NCBI RefSeq assembly: GCF_014126615.1
Contig: NZ_CP059896.1
Span: forward strand, 1,622,501-1,686,500
Length of the DNA: 64,000 nt
Source: Ciceribacter thiooxidans
Lineage (GTDB): Bacteria; Pseudomonadota; Alphaproteobacteria; Rhizobiales; Rhizobiaceae
Direction of reading: 5' to 3'
In this document: positions 10,936 to 18,286 of the stretch, one piece after another
Position numbering within the stretch: position 1 is the first letter of the stretch
Layout: each line of letters begins with the position of its first letter
Translations under genes and position numbers: made by a program
The notes under the pieces: generated by a model
Seen by the model: only the letters and a program-made list of their open reading frames with translations
Told to the model about the DNA's origin: nothing
Database searches by the model: none

Positions 10936-11919
10936 TCAGGGGATCAGCAAGGTCGTTCCGCTTGTTTTTCTTGATTCCAGATCCTCGTGGGCGCGACGGG
11001 CGTCGGCCAAAGGATAGGTCTGATTGATATTGATACGCACTTTGTTGCTCCGCACAACATCAAACAGCGAATTTGCACAGGCCGCCAGTTCGGCCGGCGT
11101 CGCAATGTAGGCGAAGAGCGACGGGCGTGTCGCGTAGAGCGAGCCCTTCTGCGCCAGAAGGCCCATGTCAAACGCCTCGACCGGCCCGGACGACTGGCCG
11201 AAGAGCACCCACATGCCGCGTGGCCTGAGGCAATCGAGCGAGCGCGGGAACACGTCGCGGCCGACGGAATCGTAGACGACGTCGACACCCTTGCCGCCGG
11301 TCAGCTCCCTGACCCGGGCGACGAAATCGTCGTTGCGGTAGTCGATGACGTGGTCGTAGCCGTGGCGGAGCGCGAGTTCGATCTTCTCCGGTGACCCGGC
11401 CGTGCCGATGACCGTGGCGCCGAGTGCCTTCGCCCACTGGCCGGCGATGAGGCCGACGCCGCCCGCCGCCGCGTGGAAGAGCAGCACCGTGTCGGGTCCG
11501 ACCTTGTATGTGCGGTTGAGCAGGTATTCCGCCGTCATGCCCTTCAGCATCATCGCAGCCGCCGTCTCGAGCGGGATCTCGTCCGGCACTTTCACGAGAT
11601 GGCGGGTGGCGACGTTGCGTTCGACGGCGTAGGCGCCGTCCGCCCCGGCGTAGGCGACCCTGTCGCCAACGCGGAAGTCCGTGACGCCCGGACCGACGGC
11701 CGTCACCGTACCCGCCGCTTCCTTGCCCGGCACGAACGGCAAGCCGTTCGGCGCCTTGTAGAGCCCGGTGCGGAAGTAAACGTCGATGAAGTTGAGGCCG
11801 ACGGCGGCGTGACGGATCTGCACCTCGCCGGCGGCTGGTGCGGCAAGGTCGACCTCCTCGAGCCGAAGGACATCCGGGCCGCCGAGGTCACGGATCAGGA
11901 TTGCCTGCGTCTTTGCCAC
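10936..11919 (-). CDS. qor: NADPH:quinone oxidoreductase of the zinc-free MDR family
   Basis: A 327-residue soluble medium-chain reductase. It begins AILIRDLGGPDVLRLEEV and shows the quinone reductase hallmarks GLNFIDVYFRTG, PFVPGKEAAG and the nucleotide-binding HAAAGGVGLIAGQWAK at about 149-164. The catalytic and structural zinc ligands of alcohol dehydrogenases are absent. It should reduce quinones or conjugated enones with NADPH. It begins 12 bases after the pcs stop, so the two are almost certainly co-transcribed, though no pathway link is obvious. Confidence 0.9.
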   Translation of the reverse strand: MAKTQAILIRDLGGPDVLRLEEVDLAAPAAGEVQIRHAAVGLNFIDVYFRTGLYKAPNGLPFVPGKEAAGTVTAVGPGVTDFRVGDRVAYAGADGAYAVERNVATRHLVKVPDEIPLETAAAMMLKGMTAEYLLNRTYKVGPDTVLLFHAAAGGVGLIAGQWAKALGATVIGTAGSPEKIELALRHGYDHVIDYRNDDFVARVRELTGGKGVDVVYDSVGRDVFPRSLDCLRPRGMWVLFGQSSGPVEAFDMGLLAQKGSLYATRPSLFAYIATPAELAACANSLFDVVRSNKVRININQTYPLADARRAHEDLESRKTSGTTLLIP

Positions 11920-11931
11920 GATGAAAGCCTC

Positions 11932-12657
11932 CTACTTGCGTCCGAGCGAGGGGAAGAATTGCAGCACGGCACCGACCCCGTAGAGATAGATGCCGGTCGC
12001 GACGAAACAGACGACGACCCATTGCGGGGTCGCAAAATGCAGAAGCAATGCGTAGCCGCCGAAGGCGCACCAGGCGAGGAAGATCGCGATGTTGACCGGC
12101 CGCAGCCGTTCCACCCTGACCGGATGCAGGAAATGGATCGGCAGGAAGGTCAGCACCACCGACACCACGACAACGGCCATCGCGGTCGTCGCCGAAGCGT
12201 CGATGACGAACAGCGAGAAGACGATCATGTTCCAGACCACGGGAAAACCGGAGAAGAAGTACTCGTCCGTCTTCATGCCCATGTCGGCATAGTAGATAGC
12301 GCTCGACACGACGATCATGCCTGCGGCCACGAACGACCACGGTTCTCCGATCATGCCGCTCTGGTAGAGTGCGAAGGCCGGCAGCAGCACGTAGGTCACG
12401 TAGTCGATGATGTTGTCCAGCGTGTCGCCGGACCAGGTGGGCAGAACGTCTTTGACGCGCACCTTGCGGGCGATCGGCCCGTCGATGCCGTCGACCAGCA
12501 GTGCCAGCCCGAGCCACCAGAACATGTCGACGAAGCGTCGTTCGGCGGCTGCGACCACGCCGAGAAAGGCGAGAAACGAGCCGGAGGCCGTCAGGACGTG
12601 AACCGAAAAGGCGCGGATTTCGGCATAGGGCACACGGCGGTAGTTGAAGATTTTCAT
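11932..12657 (-). CDS. pcs: Phosphatidylcholine synthase
   Basis: A 241-residue inner-membrane enzyme that condenses CDP-diacylglycerol with choline to phosphatidylcholine and CMP, the one-step bacterial route first described in Sinorhizobium. The length and much of the sequence (MKxFNYRRVPYAEIRAFSVH start, YADMGMKTDEYFFSGFPVVWN) match the rhizobial enzyme as remembered. The CDP-alcohol phosphotransferase motif is complete: D59-G60-x2-A63-R64-x12-G77-x3-D81-x3-D85. About seven to eight membrane segments. The ATG at 12657 gives the family length; a longer frame to 12684 exists but is unlikely. It heads a leftward run with qor and the nucleoside importer. Confidence 0.96.
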   Translation of the reverse strand: MKIFNYRRVPYAEIRAFSVHVLTASGSFLAFLGVVAAAERRFVDMFWWLGLALLVDGIDGPIARKVRVKDVLPTWSGDTLDNIIDYVTYVLLPAFALYQSGMIGEPWSFVAAGMIVVSSAIYYADMGMKTDEYFFSGFPVVWNMIVFSLFVIDASATTAMAVVVVSVVLTFLPIHFLHPVRVERLRPVNIAIFLAWCAFGGYALLLHFATPQWVVVCFVATGIYLYGVGAVLQFFPSLGRK

Positions 12658-12884
12658 GCTTTTTGTCGGTCCCCTCTTCGCCACGGCTACGAGGTATCCG
12701 ACGAATCGGCACGTTTTGCAACGGCGGGCGCCTGGCGCTCCCCGGTTTCGCGCCTTTGCCGCACTGAAGCCGCTTGCCCTGTCTCTACCAGATCACCGGT
12801 CGCATTTGTCCCATGGATTCGAAAAGACGAAACGCCTATATCGAACGACGAAGACCGGAGTGACCGCTATCGTGCGGCAATGGT

Positions 12885-12912
12885 CGTATCGATGAATTAC
12901 GATACGCGTATC
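12885..12912. promoter_or_regulatory. Cluster of three CGTATC/GATACG half-sites upstream of the monooxygenase gene
   Basis: CGTATCG (12885-12891) and CGATACG (12900-12906) form an 8-base-spaced inverted repeat, and GATACGCGTATC (12901-12912) is a perfect 12-bp palindrome sharing the middle half-site. They lie about 30 bases before the monooxygenase start in the 285-base divergent gap to pcs. They could be an operator, or coding sequence if the gene starts further upstream. Nothing else definite was seen in this gap. Confidence 0.4.
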
Positions 12913-12942
12913 CGGAGCGAACGGTTGAGACGGATGGAAGCG

Positions 12943-14178
12943 ATGAAGCATTTCGAAGTTGCGGTTGTCGGTGCGGGACTGGCCGGCTCGATTGCAGCGC
13001 TGGCGCTCGCCCGCGGCGGTCGCTCGGTGGTACTCGTCGCACCGGAGCGCGACGTCGTCGATCAGCGCACTACCGCGCTGATGGACCAGTCGATCCGCTT
13101 CATGGAACGGCTCGGGCTCTGGGATGAAATCCGGCCGTCTGCGGAAGCGCTTTCGACCATGCAGATCATCGACGGCACCAAACGGCTGTTGCGGGCACCG
13201 GTCGTCGCCTTCCGAAGCGCCGAGATCGGTCTCGACGCCTTCGGCTACAATATCCCGAACGAAGCGCTGATTTCCGTATTGAAGAAGGCCGTCGCCGCCG
13301 AAAACAACATCACCAGCATCGCCGGCGCCGCCGAGCGCATCGAGATCGGCGCCGACCGTATTGTCATCACGCTCGAAGACGGCGAAGAGGTGACGGCCGA
13401 CTTCGTCGTGGGCGCGGACGGTCGCGGCTCGATGACGCGCGAAAGCGCAGGTGTTGCCGTGAGCAAGTGGTCCTATCCGCAGACCGCGGTGGTACTGAAT
13501 TTCAGGCATACGCTGCCGCATCGCAATATTTCGACGGAGTTCCATGGCGAATCGGGACCGTTCACCCAGGTTCCGCTGCCCGGCCTGCGCTCGAGTCTCG
13601 TCTGGGTGGTGGAGCCCGCCGAAGCGACACGGCTCACCTCTCTTTCTCTTGAGGCACTCAGCGGCGAGGTCGAGAGGCGCATGCAGTCGATGCTCGGCAA
13701 GGTGACCGTCGAGGACCGCGTCCAGGCCTGGCCGCTCTCCAGCATGACGGCGGAGCGTTTCGGCAAGGGCCGGGCGGCCTTCATCGGCGAGGCGGCGCAT
13801 GCTTTTCCGCCGATCGGTGCGCAGGGGCTCAATCTCAGCCTGCGCGACGTGATGGCGCTCGTTGAAATCCTCTGCTCCCGAGCGGACCGTCCCATCGATC
13901 CCCGCGCCGGCGACAGCTTCGACCGCCGCCGCCGCATCGACGTCGTCAGCCGCACGGCGAGCGTCGACCTCCTCAACCGCTCGCTGCTGTCCGATTTCCT
14001 GCCCGTGCAGGTTCTGAGAACCGCGGGGCTGCACGTTCTTTCCGGGTTCGGACCGCTGCGCCAGTTGGTGATGCGCGAGGGCGTGGAGCCCGGGCGCGGC
14101 TTCTCCGCACTGCCGCTCTTCCTGAAAGAGCGGCTGGGTGTCAGGGGAAGAGGTCGGGCGGCAGAAGACCGGTCGTGA
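12943..14178 (+). CDS. UbiH/UbiF/VisC-family FAD-dependent monooxygenase
   Basis: A 411-residue flavoprotein hydroxylase. It opens with the FAD-binding GAGLAGS (residues 10-16), has the VGADGRGS motif near 150 and a late FAD-ribityl motif FIGEAAHAFPPIGAQGLNLS, with Glu where most relatives have Asp (GDAAH). This is the class that hydroxylates ubiquinone precursors, but the exact step cannot be told. ATG 12943 fits the family start MKHFEVAVVGAG; ATG 12934 is in frame too. The 3' end overlaps the convergent permease gene by 38 bases. Confidence 0.85.
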   Translation: MKHFEVAVVGAGLAGSIAALALARGGRSVVLVAPERDVVDQRTTALMDQSIRFMERLGLWDEIRPSAEALSTMQIIDGTKRLLRAPVVAFRSAEIGLDAFGYNIPNEALISVLKKAVAAENNITSIAGAAERIEIGADRIVITLEDGEEVTADFVVGADGRGSMTRESAGVAVSKWSYPQTAVVLNFRHTLPHRNISTEFHGESGPFTQVPLPGLRSSLVWVVEPAEATRLTSLSLEALSGEVERRMQSMLGKVTVEDRVQAWPLSSMTAERFGKGRAAFIGEAAHAFPPIGAQGLNLSLRDVMALVEILCSRADRPIDPRAGDSFDRRRRIDVVSRTASVDLLNRSLLSDFLPVQVLRTAGLHVLSGFGPLRQLVMREGVEPGRGFSALPLFLKERLGVRGRGRAAEDRS

Positions 14179-15103
14179 TCGCGTAGAGCAGGCCCGAGAC
14201 CGTCAGCACCGAAAGCACCGTGGTGATCAGGATCGTCGCAGACGCGCGTTCCTGCCAGACGCCGTATTGCTGGCCGATGACGAAGACGTTGGTCGCCGTC
14301 GGCAGCGAGGCGAGCAGGACGGCGGTGTAGATCCACAGCGGATCGAAATTGCCGGCAAGACCGAGCACGATCCAGGCAAGCAGCGGATGCAGTAGCAACT
14401 TGACCGGGACGATGTAGCCGATCTCGGCGGGAATGCGCTTCAGGGGGCGAAGCGCGAGCGTGACCCCCATGGCGAAGAGTGCGCAAGGGGCGGCGGCCTG
14501 GGCGAGATAGTCGATGAGGCGCTGCAGCGCCAGCGGCGGTTCGAAGGAAAACGCGGCCGCCAGAAAGCCGATCGCCGTCGCGATGATGAAGGGATGGGTG
14601 ATGATCCGCTTCACGACATCGGCTGCGACGGCTGTTCGCGGCCGGGCATCGTCGCCGGCAAACGCCATCAGCGCCGGCGCGGCGATGAAGTGGGCGGCGT
14701 TCTCGAAGCAGAAGACCAGCGCGACCGGCACGGCCGCTGCCTCGCCGAAGGCGAGGAGCGCCAGCCCCGGCCCCATGTAGCCGATATTGCCGTAGGCGCC
14801 GGCGAGCGCCTGGATCGTGCAGTCGGCGATCGAATTGCCCCGGATGAAGCGGCCGATCAGGAAGACGAGCAGGAAGATCGTGTAGGTGGCGGCAAGCGAG
14901 GCCGCGATGAAATCGATGCGCGTCAGCTCCGAAAGCGGCGTGCGCGAGACGAGCTTGAAGAACAGCGACGGCAGCGACACGTAGATGACGAAGAAATTCA
15001 GCCAGCCGAGGGCGGCGGCCGGTTGGCGGCCGAGCTTACCGGAGATGTAGCCGATCAGGATCAGCCCGAAGAACGGGAGAACCAATGCGATGATGTCGGC
15101 CAT
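14141..15103 (-). CDS. AEC-family (auxin efflux carrier-like) transporter
   Basis: A 320-residue inner-membrane protein with about ten hydrophobic segments, starting MADIIALVLPFFGLILIGYISGK, a typical AEC opening, and carrying ALAGAYGNIGYMGPGL and SLPTATNVFVIGQQYG, the conserved family blocks. Relatives export small carboxylates or auxin-like molecules; the substrate here is unknown. It lies 54 bases after ccdA on the same strand and overlaps the end of the convergent monooxygenase gene. Confidence 0.87.
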   Translation of the reverse strand: MADIIALVLPFFGLILIGYISGKLGRQPAAALGWLNFFVIYVSLPSLFFKLVSRTPLSELTRIDFIAASLAATYTIFLLVFLIGRFIRGNSIADCTIQALAGAYGNIGYMGPGLALLAFGEAAAVPVALVFCFENAAHFIAAPALMAFAGDDARPRTAVAADVVKRIITHPFIIATAIGFLAAAFSFEPPLALQRLIDYLAQAAAPCALFAMGVTLALRPLKRIPAEIGYIVPVKLLLHPLLAWIVLGLAGNFDPLWIYTAVLLASLPTATNVFVIGQQYGVWQERASATILITTVLSVLTVSGLLYAITTGLLPPDLFP

Positions 15104-15157
15104 GGGCGCGTCCCGTTTCCTCTTCCGCGTCCGAGCGCTCGGCCCGTCGCTCCCGGC

Positions 15158-15907
15158 TTAGCCGATTTGCGAAAGGATTGGAAAGGTCTGCTGGAACCAG
15201 ATTGCGAGGTTCGAGACGAAACCGAACATGAAGGCGAGCCCGGTCAGCACCAGCAGCGTACCGATCAGCTTCTCGACGAGGCCGAGATGGCGGCGGAAGC
15301 GGACGAGGAAACGCATGAAGGCGCCGGAGAAGGCGGCCGCGATCCAGAACGGTACCGCAAGGCCGAGCGAATAGACCGCAAGCAGCGTCGCGCCGTCGCC
15401 GACGGTCTCGCGCGAGGCCGCAACGCCGAGGATCGCGCCGAGCACCGGACCGATGCAGGGCGTCCATCCGAAGGCGAAGGCGAGCCCCATGACATAGGCT
15501 CCGCCGAGAGTGGCGGGCTTGCCCTGCCCCTGGAATCGCATTTCGCTCGCAAGAAAGCCGATGCGAAAAACGCCGAGGAAATTGAGCCCCATGACGATGA
15601 TGATGAGGCCACCGATCTTGGCGAGCAGGTCGAGATGCTGCCGAAGCAGCGTGCCGACGGTCGAGGCGCCAGCCCCGAGCGCCACGAAGACAGTGGCGAA
15701 ACCGAGCGTGAAGGCGAGTGCCGCGAACATGACCGCGCGCCGTGCCGCCGGATTGGCCTCCGCATGGCCCTCGCCGCGGAACTGCTCGACGGAAATACCG
15801 GCCATATAGCAGAGATAGGGCGGAACGAGCGGCAGCACGCAGGGCGACAGGAACGACAGCGCACCGGCCAGAAGCGCACTCAACAGGGAAATATCGGCAA
15901 TCGACAC
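15158..15907 (-). CDS. ccdA: Cytochrome c biogenesis protein CcdA
   Basis: A 249-residue protein with six membrane helices that passes electrons from cytoplasmic thioredoxin across the membrane to keep apocytochrome c thiols reduced. The redox Cys pair is visible: C23 in LSPCVLPLVPPY and C151 in GWTPCIGPVLGA. The start is GTG at 15907 with GGAG 8 bases upstream. No CcdA-partner thioredoxin or cytochrome gene is adjacent. Confidence 0.93.
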   Translation of the reverse strand: MSIADISLLSALLAGALSFLSPCVLPLVPPYLCYMAGISVEQFRGEGHAEANPAARRAVMFAALAFTLGFATVFVALGAGASTVGTLLRQHLDLLAKIGGLIIIVMGLNFLGVFRIGFLASEMRFQGQGKPATLGGAYVMGLAFAFGWTPCIGPVLGAILGVAASRETVGDGATLLAVYSLGLAVPFWIAAAFSGAFMRFLVRFRRHLGLVEKLIGTLLVLTGLAFMFGFVSNLAIWFQQTFPILSQIG

Positions 15908-16028
15908 GTCGGGTCTCCGCTATCCTTCGATGCGGCCTTCCTACCGTCCGACGGGCTTGCTTGCCAATCACCTTTCCGCGCGTGCGGCAATTGGACAGTT
16001 TTTCCCCGTTTTCGGCATGATTTTTGGG

Positions 16029-16057
16029 TTGACCGCACGGGGGCGCCTGCATATGTT
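16029..16057 (+). promoter_or_regulatory. Sigma-70-type promoter of tRNA-Lys
   Basis: TTGACC (16029-16034) and TATGTT (16052-16057) are separated by exactly 17 bases, and the -10 element lies 38 bases before the first base of the mature tRNA. Spacing and position fit a strong housekeeping promoter for the tRNA gene. Confidence 0.75.
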
Positions 16058-16095
16058 CCGCGCACTTCCAGAGGAGCCGATTTTCTCCTCGACGG

Positions 16096-16171
16096 GAGCG
16101 CGTAGCTCAGCCGGTAGAGCAACTGACTTTTAATCAGTAGGTCCAGGGTTCGAATCCCTGCGCGCTCACCA
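16096..16171 (+). tRNA. tRNA-Lys (anticodon UUU)
   Basis: A 76-nt cloverleaf: acceptor GAGCGCG pairs with CGCGCTC, followed by discriminator A and an encoded CCA. The D-arm TAGCTCAG...GGTAGAGC, the anticodon stem ACTGA/TCAGT with loop CTTTTAA (anticodon TTT), and the T-arm CAGGGTTCGAATCCCTG are all regular. It reads lysine AAA/AAG codons. Confidence 0.98.
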
Positions 16172-16179
16172 TTTCCCCA

Positions 16180-16230
16180 TGTCCATACCGGATACATAGG
16201 TAACAGTTTGTTCCTAAGACATGGGTTACA
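16180..16230. repeat. Transposon-end-like repeat just downstream of tRNA-Lys
   Basis: The 51-base segment begins TGTCC and ends TTACA. Read on the minus strand it contains two 13-base copies of TGTnACCnATGT(C/A), offset by 25 bases (16230-16218 and 16205-16193; 10 of 13 identical), plus a perfect 8-bp inverted repeat CCCATGTC/GACATGGG at 16176-16183 and 16218-16225. The look is that of an insertion-sequence end (IS481-like by memory), but no transposase gene is near. It could instead be a stem-loop between the convergent tRNA and cutC. Confidence 0.4.
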
Positions 16231-16243
16231 ACCTCGTGTCGCC

Positions 16244-17002
16244 CTATCTCCGCACCGCCGCCATTCGCTCTTTCATCGCCCGGACAGCAGCAACCGTCGT
16301 GCGTCTTTCACCCGCTTGCGAGAAGCCGAAGGCAGAAAGTCGCGGATCGGTGGCGTCCATAGGCGCGCTGCACGAGGCATGAAGCTCGAAGACGCCGGGC
16401 AGTGAGAGCAAGGCTTCAGCAGTCTCCGGTCGCACGCCCGAACCCGGCATGATCGAGAGCCGGCCGGCGGCCCGGTTCGCCAGCCGTTCAAGCCGCGGGA
16501 GCCCTTCGACGACCGTCCTTGCGCCGCCCGAGGTCAGAATGCGCGAAAATCCGAGTCGCACCGCGGTTTCGAGCGCCTCCTCCTGATCTCGGGCGAGATC
16601 GAAGGCACGGTTTAGCGTCAGGTCCATGCCTTCGGCCACGGCGATCAATGCTTCGAGCGCCGCGACGTCGATCTGACCGTCCAGCTGCAACGCACCGATC
16701 ACCACTCCGGCAAGACCTGCCGAGCGGGCCGCACGGACATCGTCGACCATGACGCGCAGATCGTCCGCGAAGAATACGAAATCGCCGGTCCGGGGCCGGA
16801 TCAGCGCATGGACGGGGATCGGCGAACGGGCGGCATGGGCCATGAAGCCTTGCGACGGGGCGAGCCCGCCGAGCGAAAGCGCGGCACAGAGTTCGATACG
16901 GTCCGCGCCGCCCTCGATCGCCGCGGCAAGACCGGCGGGATCATCGACGCAGACTTCCAGGAGGGGCTTTCGGCGATCACCTCCGCCGTCACTTTCCGCC
17001 AT
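16244..17002 (-). CDS. cutC: CutC family protein (TIM-barrel, historically copper homeostasis)
   Basis: A 252-residue cytoplasmic TIM-barrel protein with the CutC opening LLEVCVDDPAGLAAAIEGGADRIELC, then LGGLAPS, PVHALIRPRTGDF, FDLARD and ILTSGGA motifs. The biochemical role of CutC is unsettled; older work linked it to copper tolerance. The ATG at 17002 has GGGAGG upstream and lies 14 bases inside the end of the MFS gene, so translation is coupled. As the last gene of the ridA-rpiR-GH20 operon, it may serve sugar or amino-sugar metabolism here rather than copper. Confidence 0.9.
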   Translation of the reverse strand: MAESDGGGDRRKPLLEVCVDDPAGLAAAIEGGADRIELCAALSLGGLAPSQGFMAHAARSPIPVHALIRPRTGDFVFFADDLRVMVDDVRAARSAGLAGVVIGALQLDGQIDVAALEALIAVAEGMDLTLNRAFDLARDQEEALETAVRLGFSRILTSGGARTVVEGLPRLERLANRAAGRLSIMPGSGVRPETAEALLSLPGVFELHASCSAPMDATDPRLSAFGFSQAGERRTTVAAVRAMKERMAAVRR

Positions 17003-18218
17003 CGTCCGCCTCCCGAAATGCCGCACTACCGGAGCGATCGAGGAGATGTAGCAGCACGATCCCGCACACCCCGACGAAAGCTCCCAGAATCGCCGTGCCG
17101 GCATAGTCGCTGATCGCGGTGCCGAGGGCAAACGCCAGCGAACTCAGGCCGCCACTCAGGAAGACGTTGACGGCGATGAGCGAACTGCCGAGCCCGGCGC
17201 GCTCGGCGATCAGGTCCTGCAGATAGGTGATCGGAACGGAGATGATACCGGCCGCCCCGAGGCTTGCGACCAGCGTCAGGACGTAGACGTCGCGCGGCGC
17301 ATCGGCGAGGCCGAGGAAGACGAGGTAGGCGGCATAGGCCGATGCGCTCGCGATCATGGCGAAGCGCGCGGATGTGCGCGCCTCCACCCATCCCCAGAAA
17401 ACGATGAAGACGATCTCCAGAAACGCGACGATGCCGACAATGACGCCGACATCGACCGCCGTACCTCCCGCCTTGCCGGTGACGACGAGAGGCAGCACGG
17501 CGCCGTTGACGTGCAGCATCGAGGATATCAGCGCGATCGCGACGACCCGCGGCAGAACCCTGCCCGAGGCGATCTCGCCCAGCGAGGCGAGGAAGGCGCT
17601 GCGCCGGGCACCGGCCCTTCGTCCAGTATCGGCCTTCGACGACGACAGGACGAAGAGCAGGAAACAGGCGCCGCAGGCGGTGCTTGCAAACAGGAAGGCG
17701 GGCAACATCGACGGGCCGCCGGCGAGAAGCGCGCCGACGATGCCCGGCACCAGCACCCAGGAGAGCGAGAGCACGGCGCGAACAGCCGAGTTGACCGCGA
17801 TCAGCTCGCGTGCGGCCATGCCGGCGGAAGCCGCCCTGATGCTGGCGAAGATCAGCGAATTGATCGAGCCGTAGACGGGAATGAAGAGGAGTGTGGCGAC
17901 CACGAAGACCGGCGCCGACGGAAATGCATAGACCATCGCGAAGCCGGCGACGCCAAAGAGCGACGCGACGAGCATCGGACGCCGGTAGTGTCCGAGGCGG
18001 TCGACCAGAATGCCCGCGGCAATGCTGGCGCTGACGTTCACCAGCGCGGCGGCGAAGATCAGCACGGAATAGGCCCGGTCCGACAGCCCGAGTTCACGGA
18101 TGCCGATCATCGACATGTAGGGCGAGGTTGCCGCTCCCGACGCGCCGAACAGGAAGATCGCAAACGCGCCGGTGCGGACCGGCGGATGGCGAAGGAGGAG
18201 CGTCAGGGTCGACAGCAT
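16989..18218 (-). CDS. Major facilitator superfamily transporter
   Basis: A 409-residue protein with about twelve membrane segments, resembling sugar-efflux-type MFS proteins. Motif-like pieces are SPYMSMIGIRELGL after helix 1 and GILVDRLGHYRRP in the loop between helices 2 and 3 (the G-x3-D-R-x-G-x2 signature). It follows the first M81 peptidase by 68 bases and overlaps cutC by 14. In context it may export a metabolite of the amino-sugar pathway or import a short substrate; the direction is not readable. Confidence 0.83.
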   Translation of the reverse strand: MLSTLTLLLRHPPVRTGAFAIFLFGASGAATSPYMSMIGIRELGLSDRAYSVLIFAAALVNVSASIAAGILVDRLGHYRRPMLVASLFGVAGFAMVYAFPSAPVFVVATLLFIPVYGSINSLIFASIRAASAGMAARELIAVNSAVRAVLSLSWVLVPGIVGALLAGGPSMLPAFLFASTACGACFLLFVLSSSKADTGRRAGARRSAFLASLGEIASGRVLPRVVAIALISSMLHVNGAVLPLVVTGKAGGTAVDVGVIVGIVAFLEIVFIVFWGWVEARTSARFAMIASASAYAAYLVFLGLADAPRDVYVLTLVASLGAAGIISVPITYLQDLIAERAGLGSSLIAVNVFLSGGLSSLAFALGTAISDYAGTAILGAFVGVCGIVLLHLLDRSGSAAFREADDGGK

Positions 18219-18286
18219 GGCGGCACGTTGCAAAAGTTGGAGATGAAAGTGCAGGGCGCGGCCGGACGAGTACTCACCGAGCGAAG

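Noticed and set aside
11473..12942. Long open upstream extension of the monooxygenase frame running antisense over pcs and qor
   Set aside because: The extension has low-complexity, His/Asp-rich composition typical of antisense high-GC frames; the flavoprotein fold begins at 12943.
15880..16197. A 105-codon minus-strand frame across the tRNA gene, containing GIRTLDLLIKSQLLYRLSYALP
   Set aside because: This is the well-known spurious translation of the antisense of a tRNA gene; the cloverleaf and promoter explain the DNA.
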